Position numbers and translations under genes: made by a program. A stretch of 64,000 nucleotides of DNA from Caballeronia arvi (lineage in GTDB: Bacteria > Pseudomonadota > Gammaproteobacteria > Burkholderiales > Burkholderiaceae): the NCBI RefSeq assembly GCF_001544695.2, contig NZ_FCOM02000002.1, positions 186,001 through 250,000 on the forward strand, in the 5' to 3' direction. The notes under the pieces were generated by a model. That model ran no database searches. It was not told the DNA's origin and worked only from the letters and a program-made list of their open reading frames with translations. The number at the start of each line of letters is the position of its first letter. Within the stretch, counting starts at the first letter, position 1. Shown in pieces: positions 1 through 7,764 of the stretch.

Positions 1-137
1 ACTTCATGATGCAGGAGCTCAATCGCGAAGCGAACACGCTCGGCTCGAAGGCGGCCGCCAAGGAACTCGCCGATGCATCGATGACGCTCAAGCTGCTCAT
101 CGAACAGATGCGCGAGCAAGTACAGAATCTGGAGTAA
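1..137 (+). CDS. yicC: YicC-family endoribonuclease, C-terminal end (partial)
   Basis: The window opens inside a reading frame in phase with base 3 and ending at a TAA at 135-137. The visible residues (FMMQELNREANTLGSK, then ELADASMTLKLLIEQMREQ, ending QNLE) match the conserved C-terminal DUF1732 region of YicC/YloC proteins, which are stress-linked endoribonucleases. The gene lies 9 bp upstream of gmk, and yicC next to gmk is a common arrangement in proteobacteria. Only about 44 residues are present, so catalytic features cannot be judged. Confidence 0.85.
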   Translation, partial: FMMQELNREANTLGSKAAAKELADASMTLKLLIEQMREQVQNLE

Positions 138-146
138 CGCAACATC

Positions 147-821
147 ATGCCGAACACCACGCACCGCTCGCATAGCCACTACACGGGCATCTATCCCGGC
201 AACCTGTTCATGGTCGTCGCGCCTTCGGGCGCGGGCAAGTCCACGCTCGTAAACGCGCTGCTCGCCGAGGACAAGGACATTCTGCTGTCGGTTTCGTACA
301 CCACGCGTGAAGCGCGGACGAAGGAAACCAACGGCGTGCAGTATCACTTCGTATCCGTCGATGAATTCATGGAGCGGCGCGAGAAGGGCGAGTTTCTGGA
401 GTCGGCCGAAGTGCACGGCAACTACTACGCCACGTCGAAGCTCTGGATCGCGGACCAGATGAAGCAGGGCCACGACGTGCTGCTCGAAATCGACTGGCAG
501 GGCGCGCAGCAGGTCAAGAAGCAGTTCCGCAACGCGGTGGAGATTTTCATTCTGCCGCCGTCGCTCGATGCGCTCGAAGACCGCCTCAAGAAACGTGGCC
601 AGGATTCCGAAAAAGTGATCGTGCGGCGCTTGCTGGCGGCCGGCAGCGAGATGGCGCATGCGTCGGAGGCGGAGTATGTCGTGATCAACGAAAACTTCGA
701 TCGCGCGCTCAACGAACTGCGTTGCCTCGTGGCCGCGACGCGCCTGCGCTTCACGTCGCAATACGCCCGCAATACGCAGCTTTTCGTGGACCTCGGCATT
801 CATTCGACTCCGCAATCCTGA
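147..821 (+). CDS. gmk: Guanylate kinase
   Basis: This 224-residue protein phosphorylates GMP to GDP with ATP in the cytoplasm. The P-loop APSGAGKS is at about residues 25-32. It is followed by the GMP-binding segment ([10 protein letters not shown], then GVQYHFVS and [15 protein letters not shown]) and the lid region with [11 protein letters not shown]. The length is slightly above the usual 205-210 because of a short N-terminal extension before the P-loop. A GGAG at 131-134, inside the end of yicC, could serve as ribosome-binding site, though its spacing is long. It is followed by rpoZ and spoT, the classic gmk-rpoZ-spoT order linking GMP/GDP supply to (p)ppGpp synthesis. Confidence 0.97.
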   Translation: MPNTTHRSHSHYTGIYPGNLFMVVAPSGAGKSTLVNALLAEDKDILLSVSYTTREARTKETNGVQYHFVSVDEFMERREKGEFLESAEVHGNYYATSKLWIADQMKQGHDVLLEIDWQGAQQVKKQFRNAVEIFILPPSLDALEDRLKKRGQDSEKVIVRRLLAAGSEMAHASEAEYVVINENFDRALNELRCLVAATRLRFTSQYARNTQLFVDLGIHSTPQS

Positions 822-890
822 CACATTGCCGTGGCCGGGTGCTTCGGTCACATAAGGTAGAATAAAACCCATATCGAGAAGGAACTAAAC

Positions 891-1094
891 ATGGCCCGCA
901 TCACCGTCGAAGATTGCCTGAAACAAATCCCTAATCGCTTCGAGCTCGCGCTCGCGGCGACGTATCGTGCGCGCCAGCTCGCGCAAGGCCACACGCCGAA
1001 AATCGAGAGCCGCGACAAGCCGACCGTCGTCGCGCTGCGCGAAATCGCGGCGGGCCAGGTTGGTATCGAAATGTTGAAGAAGGTGCCCGTCTAA
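891..1094 (+). CDS. rpoZ: RNA polymerase omega subunit
   Basis: This 67-residue omega subunit binds the beta-prime C-terminal region and helps RNA polymerase assembly and ppGpp response. It begins [20 protein letters not shown] and contains the conserved [12 protein letters not shown] helix and [14 protein letters not shown] clear AAGGA ribosome-binding site lies 8 bp upstream of the ATG. A TAGAAT element at 858-863 could be a -10 box for rpoZ-spoT, but no good -35 is spaced correctly. It sits 70 bp after gmk and 71 bp before spoT. Confidence 0.97.
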   Translation: MARITVEDCLKQIPNRFELALAATYRARQLAQGHTPKIESRDKPTVVALREIAAGQVGIEMLKKVPV

Positions 1095-1165
1095 GGGCTT
1101 CGGCAACACCGGTTTCAGTTTTTGCAACCGACGACACCACGCGTCACATCACCACGGAGGCGAAG

Positions 1166-3559
1166 ATGAGTCAGACACCGTTGCCCATCTCCGCTGCCGT
1201 GGATCCCGACCTCGAAATCGATCAGGATTCGATGCTCGACGCGGACAAGCCGCATGCGGCGCGCAAGTACATCGACGCCGTTCTCGAACAGTCGTTTCGC
1301 CATCTGTTCGGCCCGACCGCGACGCCCGAGCAGCCGCGCAAGCACGACGTCGTTTCCATCGCGAAACTGACGAACACGCTCGCGAGCTACATCTCCGCCG
1401 AGGAGATCAAGGAAGTCAAGGCGGCTTTCCATTTCAGCGACGAAGCGCATCTCGGGCAGTATCGACAGAGCGGCGAGCCGTATATCACGCATCCGGTCGC
1501 GGTCGCGGAAATCTGCGCGGGCTGGAAGCTCGACGCGCAATCGATCATGGCGGCGCTCCTGCACGACGTGATCGAGGACCAGGGCGTCACCAAGACGGAG
1601 ATCGCAGAGCGTTTCGGCGCGAAGGCCGCGGAACTGGTCGACGGCTTGTCCAAGCTGGACAAGATGGAATTTCGCAACCGCGAGGAAGCGCAGGCGGAGA
1701 ATTTCCGCAAGATGCTGCTCGCGATGGCGCGCGACGTGCGCGTCATTCTCGTCAAGCTCGCCGACCGGCTGCACAACATGCGCACGCTCGGCGCGGTGCC
1801 GCCGGAAAAGCGCCGTCGCGTCGCGCGCGAGACGCTCGATATTTACGCGCCGATCGCGCATCGGCTCGGTCTGAACAATACGTATCGCGAGCTGCAGGAC
1901 CTTTCCTTCGCGAACTTCAATCCGAATCGCTACGCCACGCTCGAAAAAGCGGTGAAGGCGGCGCGCGGCAATCGCCGCGAAGTGGTCGGCAAGATTCTCG
2001 AAGCCGTGCAGCGGACCATCGCGGATGCGAAGATCAACGCGGAAGTCACCGGCCGCGAAAAGACGATCTACAGCATCTACAAGAAGATGCGCGACAAGCA
2101 GTTGTCGTTTTCGCAAGTGCTCGATGTGTACGGCTTTCGCGTCGTCGTCGAGAGCGCGCTCGAGTGCTATACGTGCATCGGCGCGCTGCATGCGCTCTAC
2201 AAGCCCGTTCCCGGCAAGTTCAAGGATTACATCGCCATTCCGAAGGTGAACGGCTATCAGTCCCTGCATACCACGCTCGTCGGCCCGTTCGGTGCGCCGA
2301 TCGAGTTCCAGATCCGCACGCGCAAGATGCATGAGATCGCCGAGGCCGGCGTGGCCGCGCACTGGCTCTACAAGAACGGCGGCGCGGACCTGAACGACGT
2401 GCAGAAGCGCGCGCATCAATGGCTCAAATCGCTGCTGGATATCCAGAGTGAGGCGGGCGATTCCAGCGAATTCCTCGAACACGTCAAGATCGACCTGTTC
2501 CCGGACGCGGTCTACGTGTTCACGCCGAAGTCGAAGATCATGCCGCTGCCGCGTGGCGCCACTGCGCTCGACTTCGCGTATTCCATTCACAGCGATCTCG
2601 GTAATCAGTGCGTCGCGGTGAAGATCAACAACGAGCTTCTGCCGCTGCGCACGGAGCTGAAGAGCGGCGATATCGTCGAAGTGATCACCGCGCCGTATTC
2701 GAAGCCGAATCCCGCGTGGCTCGGCTTCGTACGCACCGGCAAGGCGCGCTCGGCCATCCGTCACTATCTGAAGACGATGCGCCTGAACGAGTCCGTCCAG
2801 TTGGGCGAGCGGCTCGTCGATCAGAGTTTGAAGGGCTACGGCCTCGCGCTGTCGGACGTCACGCCGGAAGTGTGGGAAAAACTCGTGCTGTGGACCGGCA
2901 ACAAGACGCGGCAGGAAATTTTCGCGGATATCGGTCTCGGCCGGCGTGTGGCTGCGGTGATGGCCAAGCGCATCGAAGTGTTGATGAACGGCATCGCCGA
3001 CGACGAAGATCATCCTCGCGAGCATCACAGCACCAATACCGCGCCACCGGTCGTCATCACGGGTACGGAAGGCATGTCGGTGCAACTGTCGCCGTGCTGC
3101 CGCCCGATTCCCGGCGACGACATCATGGGCTATATCGGCATCGGCCTCGGCATGGCGATCCACACGACCGAATGCCGCGTCGCGCAACGCATCCACCGGC
3201 GCGATCCGGGCCGCTGGATCGACGTCGCATGGGCGCCGCAGCCGGGCCGTCTTTTCGATGTCGCCGTGAAGGTGCTCGTGAAGAACACGAAGGGCGTGTT
3301 CGCACGCGTGGCTGCCGACATCACCTCCGCCGATGCGAACATCGTGCATATCGCGATGGACGAAGACGTGTCGCAGGAAGCGAAGCTGCTGCGTTTCGTG
3401 ATCCAGGTCAGCGATCGCGTGCATCTGGCGAACGTCATGCGCCGCGTGCGCACCAATCCGGACGTGATGCGCATCGCGCGCGAGCGTCCGAGCGACGAAC
3501 CGCATCACCGCAATCAGGACGGCGGCATGCGCATCGACCGCGAGCGCGCCGACTACTGA
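1166..3559 (+). CDS. spoT: Bifunctional (p)ppGpp synthetase/hydrolase, RelA/SpoT family
   Basis: This 797-residue protein should make and degrade (p)ppGpp. An N-terminal HD hydrolase domain shows LLHDVIED near residue 131. The synthetase domain runs from about 296 to 405 (REKTIYSIYKKM, DVYGFRVVV, KDYIAIPKVNGYQSLHTT). A TGS domain lies at about 442-502 and a C-terminal ACT domain at about 695-770. Both catalytic halves look intact, which favours the SpoT/Rel bifunctional type over a synthetase-only RelA. The ATG follows a CGGAGG sequence. Its place after rpoZ is the expected one, and product level would set the stringent response. Confidence 0.96.
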   Translation: MSQTPLPISAAVDPDLEIDQDSMLDADKPHAARKYIDAVLEQSFRHLFGPTATPEQPRKHDVVSIAKLTNTLASYISAEEIKEVKAAFHFSDEAHLGQYRQSGEPYITHPVAVAEICAGWKLDAQSIMAALLHDVIEDQGVTKTEIAERFGAKAAELVDGLSKLDKMEFRNREEAQAENFRKMLLAMARDVRVILVKLADRLHNMRTLGAVPPEKRRRVARETLDIYAPIAHRLGLNNTYRELQDLSFANFNPNRYATLEKAVKAARGNRREVVGKILEAVQRTIADAKINAEVTGREKTIYSIYKKMRDKQLSFSQVLDVYGFRVVVESALECYTCIGALHALYKPVPGKFKDYIAIPKVNGYQSLHTTLVGPFGAPIEFQIRTRKMHEIAEAGVAAHWLYKNGGADLNDVQKRAHQWLKSLLDIQSEAGDSSEFLEHVKIDLFPDAVYVFTPKSKIMPLPRGATALDFAYSIHSDLGNQCVAVKINNELLPLRTELKSGDIVEVITAPYSKPNPAWLGFVRTGKARSAIRHYLKTMRLNESVQLGERLVDQSLKGYGLALSDVTPEVWEKLVLWTGNKTRQEIFADIGLGRRVAAVMAKRIEVLMNGIADDEDHPREHHSTNTAPPVVITGTEGMSVQLSPCCRPIPGDDIMGYIGIGLGMAIHTTECRVAQRIHRRDPGRWIDVAWAPQPGRLFDVAVKVLVKNTKGVFARVAADITSADANIVHIAMDEDVSQEAKLLRFVIQVSDRVHLANVMRRVRTNPDVMRIARERPSDEPHHRNQDGGMRIDRERADY

Positions 3560-3624
3560 CGCGCCGGCGCGGGTACGCGGCATGCATGCCTGTCGTCCTT
3601 CGACGAACAGGAGAGAGCGCCGCA

Positions 3625-4116
3625 ATGAACACTTCCGATCTCGAAGGCCCCGCACTCGATTACTGGGTGGCGCGCGGGCTGCACGAATTCATCCGCGAGA
3701 TTCACTTCACCGATAGCGGAGAGACGCTCTCCATACGCGGCAACGACCGCGGCAAACCGTGGGACGGGCGCTTTTTACCGTCGACGTCATGGGAGGCCGC
3801 ATCGGTCGTGCTGGAGCGCGCCTGCAAGCTCGAGATGCAGGATCACGGGCGCGGCGAGGTGATCTGCTCCGTGACCTTCGGCAAGGACGGCGAGTCGGTG
3901 GAAGGGCGGGGGCCTTCGTTGCGTATCGCGTTGCTGCGCGCCTTTGTGCGGCATGCGTTCGGCGATACGGTCGAGGACGAGTATGTGCGACGCCCGCAGT
4001 CGCTGCTCGGCGCACGCGCGGAGCCGATCGGGGAATCGAGCGCGATTGCGTCGGTGGAAGACGTGCCTTCGCCGGGACGGCATATCGGCGATATCAGCCC
4101 GGTCCCGCGCGGCTAG
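3625..4116 (+). CDS. NinX-like (DUF2591) protein
   Basis: This 163-residue protein starts MNTSDLEGPALDYWVARG. The middle contains FLPSTSWEAASVVLERA and the C-terminal part IALLRAFVRHAFGD. This layout (an opening helix with ALDYWVA, a central PST-W segment, a closing AFV-FGD segment) fits the DUF2591/NinX family, named from lambdoid phages and common as single genes in Burkholderia. The function is unknown. The ATG has an AGGAGA site about 10 bp upstream. It lies 65 bp after spoT and ahead of the terminator hairpin at 4142-4167. The frame is open much further upstream, but that part overlaps spoT and is a shadow. Confidence 0.7.
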   Translation: MNTSDLEGPALDYWVARGLHEFIREIHFTDSGETLSIRGNDRGKPWDGRFLPSTSWEAASVVLERACKLEMQDHGRGEVICSVTFGKDGESVEGRGPSLRIALLRAFVRHAFGDTVEDEYVRRPQSLLGARAEPIGESSAIASVEDVPSPGRHIGDISPVPRG

Positions 4117-4141
4117 ACGACGTTCGACGCGCAGAAACAAA

Positions 4142-4167
4142 AAGGGCCTTCCATGTGGAAGGCCCTT
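4142..4167 (-). terminator. Rho-independent terminator of the tRNA-Arg cluster
   Basis: An 11-bp perfect stem (AAGGGCCTTCC / GGAAGGCCCTT) with a 4-nt loop. Read on the minus strand, the stem is followed by TTTTTGTTTC, a good U-tract. It therefore ends the three-tRNA transcript. It may also stop plus-strand transcription leaving the NinX-like gene, although the U-tract on that side is missing. Confidence 0.85.
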
Positions 4168-4173
4168 CAAAAA

Positions 4174-4250
4174 TGGCGCGGCTGGCAGGATTCGAACCCA
4201 CGACCCCTTGGTTCGTAGCCAAGTACTCTATCCAACTGAGCTACAGCCGC
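4174..4250 (-). tRNA. tRNA-Arg (anticodon ACG), copy 3 of the transcript
   Basis: A 77-nt tRNA read on the minus strand: acceptor stem GCGGCTG/CAGCCGC, D-arm AGCTCAGTTGGATAGAGT, anticodon loop CTACGAA with anticodon ACG, T-arm GGGTTCGAATCC, and an encoded 3' CCA. The ACG anticodon is normally edited to ICG to read CGU, CGC and CGA. It is identical to the two copies upstream in the transcript. Confidence 0.97.
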
Positions 4251-4306
4251 ACGCAAAACGGTACTGCAAAGTCTGTTTCCGCAAACGCGGAGATACTGCA
4301 AATTAG

Positions 4307-4383
4307 TGGCGCGGCTGGCAGGATTCGAACCCACGACCCCTTGGTTCGTAGCCAAGTACTCTATCCAACTGAGCTACAGCCGC
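4307..4383 (-). tRNA. tRNA-Arg (anticodon ACG), copy 2 of the transcript
   Basis: Same 77-nt sequence, stems and CCA as the copy at 4174-4250. It is separated from its neighbours by two identical 56-bp spacers (4251-4306 and 4384-4439). Confidence 0.97.
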
Positions 4384-4439
4384 ACGCAAAACGGTACTGC
4401 AAAGTCTGTTTCCGCAAACGCGGAGATACTGCAAATTAG

Positions 4440-4516
4440 TGGCGCGGCTGGCAGGATTCGAACCCACGACCCCTTGGTTCGTAGCCAAGTACTCTATCCA
4501 ACTGAGCTACAGCCGC
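4440..4516 (-). tRNA. tRNA-Arg (anticodon ACG), copy 1 of the transcript
   Basis: The promoter-proximal copy of the three identical tRNA-Arg genes. Its 5' end lies 14 bp downstream of a perfect TATAAT box on the minus strand. Confidence 0.97.
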
Positions 4517-4529
4517 ACGCAGAAGCGGA

Positions 4530-4558
4530 ATTATAGCCAAGCCCATTCCAAAAAGGAA
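4530..4558 (-). promoter_or_regulatory. Promoter of the tRNA-Arg cluster
   Basis: A perfect -10 TATAAT lies on the minus strand at 4535-4530. The best -35 at 17-bp spacing is the poor TTCCTT (4558-4553). Transcription would start a few bases before the first tRNA, as expected for a stable-RNA operon. Confidence 0.65.
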
Positions 4559-4655
4559 GAGGCTTCGGCTGGTTTATCGATCTTTCTGTCGACGAAAGCG
4601 CCGCGCGACGTGGTAAGTTGATGTTTGCAAAGCGAGAACATCATCCATTCGTATT

Positions 4656-5207
4656 ATGAACAAGGCATTTGTCAAAGAGTCGGATGACGCCGACGACGAC
4701 CTCGAACTCGGTCAACCGGACGTTCCGGCGGGCACGAAGAACTACATCACGCCGGCGGGCCATCAGCGGCTGCGTGACGAGCTCCTGCAGCTTCTCGACA
4801 ACGAGCGGCCCGAGGTCGTCAGGCTCGTCTCCTGGGCCGCGTCCAACGGCGACCGGTCGGAGAACGGCGACTATATCTACGGCAAACGGCGGTTGCGCGA
4901 AATCGACCGGCGCATCCGTTTTCTGGGCAAGCGCCTGGATCTCGCGGAAGTGGTGGACAGCAGCAAGCAGGAGAACGTCGATCAGGTGTTCTTCGGCGCA
5001 ACGGTCGACTACGCGGGCGACGACGGCGACGTGAAGACGGTCACGATCGTCGGCGTGGACGAGGTCGATCTGGAGCGCGGCTACGTGAGCTGGATCTCGC
5101 CGGTCGCGCGCGCGCTGCTGAAGGCGAAGATCGGCGATACGGTCGCATTGCACACGCCCGCGGGCGTGCAGCAGATCGATATCGTGGATGTGCGATATCC
5201 GCGCTGA
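4656..5207 (+). CDS. greB: Transcription elongation factor GreB
   Basis: This 183-residue Gre factor should rescue backtracked RNA polymerase by stimulating transcript cleavage. The N-terminal coiled coil (about residues 30-100) begins YITPAGHQRLRDEL and carries the acidic tip in NGDRSENGDYIYGKRRLREIDR. The C-terminal FKBP-like domain has VFFGATVDY and a YVSWISPVARALL block. The longer form, the WAASNGDRSENGDY tip and the SWISP motif favour GreB over GreA. The first ~25 residues are an acidic extension. It is divergent from the tRNA-Arg cluster and ends before a bidirectional terminator. Confidence 0.93.
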   Translation: MNKAFVKESDDADDDLELGQPDVPAGTKNYITPAGHQRLRDELLQLLDNERPEVVRLVSWAASNGDRSENGDYIYGKRRLREIDRRIRFLGKRLDLAEVVDSSKQENVDQVFFGATVDYAGDDGDVKTVTIVGVDEVDLERGYVSWISPVARALLKAKIGDTVALHTPAGVQQIDIVDVRYPR

Positions 5208-5234
5208 ATCGCTTCCAGCACGACTCGCAGACGA

Positions 5235-5263
5235 AAAAAAGCCGCTCCGGAGAGCGGCTTTTT
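5235..5263. terminator. Bidirectional terminator between greB and the porin gene
   Basis: The stem AAAAAAGCCGCTC / GAGCGGCTTTTT has a 4-nt CGGA loop. It has a T-run on the plus side and an A-run on the other, so it serves both converging genes. Confidence 0.9.
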
Positions 5264-5286
5264 CACAACAGAACTGCCGGTGAAGC

Positions 5287-6447
5287 TTAGAAGCGGTGAC
5301 GCATGCCAACCGTTGCCGAAACCTGGTTCGAGTTCGACGACATACCGACGCCATTGATCACTGCGCCGATGGGCAGGTTGTCCTTGTCGGTCATGTGCTG
5401 GTACTCGCCCTGCAGGTACACGTCGGTACGCTTCGACAGCGCGTACGCCGTTTGCAGGCTGAACTGATGGAACTTCGGCTTTTCGCCGTCGATGCGGCTG
5501 TCGGTGTACGTGTACGCACCCGCGAGCGACAGAGCCGGCGTCAGGTTGTAGCGGCCGTTCACTTCGTAGTTCGTGAAGCGGACGTGACCGTCGGTCAGGT
5601 TGATCGAACCGGCGCCTTGCGTGCCGACGCTGGTGATCGACGAAGCGTTGTCGAGCATCGTCTGCGTGAACACGAAACCAACCGTTGCCGGGCCGAACGC
5701 ATAGCTCAGACCACCGCCGAAGATGCGCTGACGGCCAGCGACGAACGGCGTGTTGTCGGTCGTGATCGCGCCGTTGATGTTGTTCGTCGGCGAGCCAACG
5801 TTGTTCAGCTGCATGTACGCCGCAGCGACGTTCAACGGACCGTAGTTGTACGATGCGCCGACGCTGTACGCGCGGTTATCCGCGAAGCCGCCTGCTTCGT
5901 TCGAGAAGCCGTACATCGCGCCCAGCTTGAAGCCGGCGTAGTTCGCGCTCGTGTACTTGACCGAGTTGTTCACGCGGAACGTGTTGTCGAGGTTGTCGTT
6001 GTCGAACGGGTGGGCGAACTGCGTGCCGCCGTATTGCGTGCCCGTCAGAGCCAGAGGCCCGAGGAAGTCGACGACGGAGTCATATTGACGGCCGAGGGTG
6101 ATCGCGCCGAACTGATTGCTCGACAGACCGACGAACGCCTGACGGCCGAACTCACGACCGCCTTGGCCGTTCGTGCCGTTCATGATGTTGAAGCCGTTCT
6201 CCAACGTGAAGATCGCCTTCAGGCCGCCGCCGAGGTCTTCAGAACCGCGCAGGCCCCAACGGCTGCCGTTGACCGAACCGCTCGTCGCCTTGAAGTTGCT
6301 GTGGCCAGGGCCGCCGACCGTCGTGATCTGGTTGTTCGTGTAGGTGATGCCCGCATCGATCAGGCCGTACAGCGTGACGCTGCTTTGCGCATGGGCGGCG
6401 GTAGCAAAAACGCCCGACAGGGCGGCGACCATGAGAGTCTTTTTCAT
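5287..6447 (-). CDS. General outer-membrane porin (Burkholderia OmpC/Opc type)
   Basis: This 386-residue precursor forms a trimeric 16-strand beta-barrel for diffusion of small hydrophilic solutes. It begins with a signal peptide (MKKTLMVAALSGVFATAAHA, cut before QSSVTLYGLID). The SSVTLYGLIDAGI start, GSRWGLRGSEDLGGGLKAIF, FGRQAFVGLSS, TLGRQYDS and the C-terminal aromatic ending GMRHRF are typical of this family. The ATG at 6447 has a CGGAG site 8 bp upstream, and the signal peptide starts exactly there, so the longer open frame upstream is leader. Expression is likely regulated through the long 5' leader (see the inverted repeat at 6625-6690). Confidence 0.95.
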   Translation of the reverse strand: MKKTLMVAALSGVFATAAHAQSSVTLYGLIDAGITYTNNQITTVGGPGHSNFKATSGSVNGSRWGLRGSEDLGGGLKAIFTLENGFNIMNGTNGQGGREFGRQAFVGLSSNQFGAITLGRQYDSVVDFLGPLALTGTQYGGTQFAHPFDNDNLDNTFRVNNSVKYTSANYAGFKLGAMYGFSNEAGGFADNRAYSVGASYNYGPLNVAAAYMQLNNVGSPTNNINGAITTDNTPFVAGRQRIFGGGLSYAFGPATVGFVFTQTMLDNASSITSVGTQGAGSINLTDGHVRFTNYEVNGRYNLTPALSLAGAYTYTDSRIDGEKPKFHQFSLQTAYALSKRTDVYLQGEYQHMTDKDNLPIGAVINGVGMSSNSNQVSATVGMRHRF

Positions 6448-6624
6448 CTTTGTAACTCCGAGAGCAGATAGGGGCCGAGGACCCAGGCTTTGGGAAACCT
6501 CGCTCCGGCGCGCTGCGAGAGGCGCGGGGCGGAGGAGCAATGCGTCGACGTAGCGACACATTTGTTTCCGGACCAAACGAAGTGTAAAGACGGCGTTACA
6601 GGACAAGGCGTTCCAAATTCCGCA

Positions 6625-6690
6625 ATAAACCATTGTTGATGCGGCAATGATCGGAGATGCCCATATTTTTGTTTATATACAATGGTTTAT
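6625..6690. repeat. 12-bp perfect inverted repeat in the porin leader
   Basis: ATAAACCATTGT at 6625-6636 is matched by its exact reverse complement ACAATGGTTTAT at 6679-6690, 42 bp away. It lies 180-240 bp upstream of the porin ATG, just downstream of a perfect -35 TTGACA on the minus strand. It could form a stem at the 5' end of the mRNA or be a pair of operator half-sites. Confidence 0.75.
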
Positions 6691-6694
6691 GGAC

Positions 6695-6723
6695 GAATAA
6701 AGTCGTAAGGCGGGAAGTGTCAA
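6695..6723 (-). promoter_or_regulatory. Possible porin promoter
   Basis: On the minus strand TTGACA (6723-6718) is a perfect -35. The -10 at 17-bp spacing is only TTATTC (6700-6695). It would give a leader of about 240 nt beginning at the 12-bp inverted repeat. Confidence 0.4.
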
Positions 6724-6863
6724 CCAAACGACGTTGCGCATGCGCTACACGATTTGCAGTCGCAAACAGCGAAACGTCCGAAATTACATTGTTGAGATAT
6801 TTGAAAAAGAAGATTGCGGCTTTTGCGGGTAATTAATGCGGACCGGATCGCTATACTGGCGGG

Positions 6864-6947
6864 GCTGCTTTCCGAAGCAGACTTTTTCGTTGACGGAAAA
6901 AGATCTCCAAACTTTGTCAGCGCGACTTCCCAGTCGCGCTTTTTTTT
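6864..6947 (+). ncRNA. Candidate small RNA with its own terminator
   Basis: A TATACT -10 box at 6852-6857 would start RNA near 6864. The RNA would open with a CTGCTT-TCCG-AAGCAG hairpin (6865-6880), continue through a U-rich stretch with a weak second hairpin, and end in a perfect 9-bp terminator stem plus seven Ts. There is no open frame with a ribosome-binding site. The -35 region is poor. It matches no RNA family I can name. Confidence 0.45.
6919..6947 (+). terminator. Strong orphan rho-independent terminator
   Basis: AGCGCGACT (6919-6927), loop TCCC, AGTCGCGCT (6932-6940), then a run of seven Ts. No plus-strand protein gene ends here; greB ends about 1.7 kb upstream and already has its own terminator. 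Confidence 0.9.
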
Positions 6948-7764
6948 GTCTGCACGGAGTCGGGGTCCGAGGGCCGTGCGACAAGGGTTTGCCGGCTTAT
7001 CAGCGTGCCGAAAGTGGTCTGCGGTTCGGGCGTCGTTGATCCGTGCTAAGAGCGATTTCCACACTGCGCAACTCGATCGGGCTGAATCGGAGTAGGTGAT
7101 GTTGATTACATTTAAGTTGCGACTTAATTTCGATGTTGCTTAGTGCCGGAGGATTGGGCAAGTCGAATGAGCATCGCGAGAAGAATAATTGTGGATCGCC
7201 TTTGTCGGTTATTTTTCATTATTCGAGGAATGGTAAGCGAATTGCCGAAATCGGGATAATGCTTCGGAAAATTTTTTGAAGCCATGCACATGTAGATTTC
7301 AGAACTAAAATCCCGCGCTCTTCGTATTAGCGATTAACCTCCATTTCAAACCGTTATTTACTCGATACTTAGAGTCGCCAACATCGCGGGCGCCTGCTCC
7401 GTCCGCGCGGCTTGGGATGCGGTTCCCCGCCTCTAGAGGCGCAGACAATGGTCGGCGAAGGCTTCGCCGTCCGCTCATGGTTGTCGGCAGTCCGCTTTCT
7501 GGAACGCGCCAACAAAATTGTTTGTTAATCGGGGAAAGTTATTACGGGTTACCCGCTATTGCTTTTTGATCGACTCGACCACCGCCTTGCCAAGGCCAAA
7601 TGGATAACCGCATTAAGCGCTCGCTTGAGCAATTAATAAAAGCGGCCAGGCACAGCGTTCACTCACCACCGGCGAAAGCCTCGCGCCCCGTGCTGCGTTA
7701 GAATGGGCAATCCAAGACACACGCTCCATCCCGCCTTCTCGCGCCGTTTTCCGCGCCGTCCACG

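Larger units (their letters stand above)
4174..4516 (-). repeat. Tandem repeat of a 133-bp tRNA-Arg plus spacer unit
   Basis: The period from tRNA to tRNA is exactly 133 bp twice (4174, 4307, 4440). Both the 77-bp genes and the two 56-bp spacers appear identical base for base. This indicates recent tandem amplification or continuing gene conversion. Confidence 0.95.
6724..7764. other. AT-richer intergenic region without a convincing protein gene
   Basis: About 1 kb in which no open frame has porin-region codon use, a ribosome-binding site and a recognisable product. It holds the candidate small RNA at 6864-6947. It also holds two short palindromes, TTAAGT-TGCG-ACTTAA at 7112-7127 and AACAAA-ATTG-TTTGTT at 7511-7526, and small GC-rich hairpins around 7430-7480. 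The rest shows nothing I can name. Confidence 0.6.

Noticed and set aside
1115..3655. Very long minus-strand open frame (846 codons)
   Set aside because: It is the antisense shadow of spoT in high-GC DNA; its His/Arg-rich product has no family features.
6720..7064. Minus-strand 114-codon frame upstream of the porin
   Set aside because: No ribosome-binding site, mixed codon use, and it covers the candidate small RNA and its terminator.
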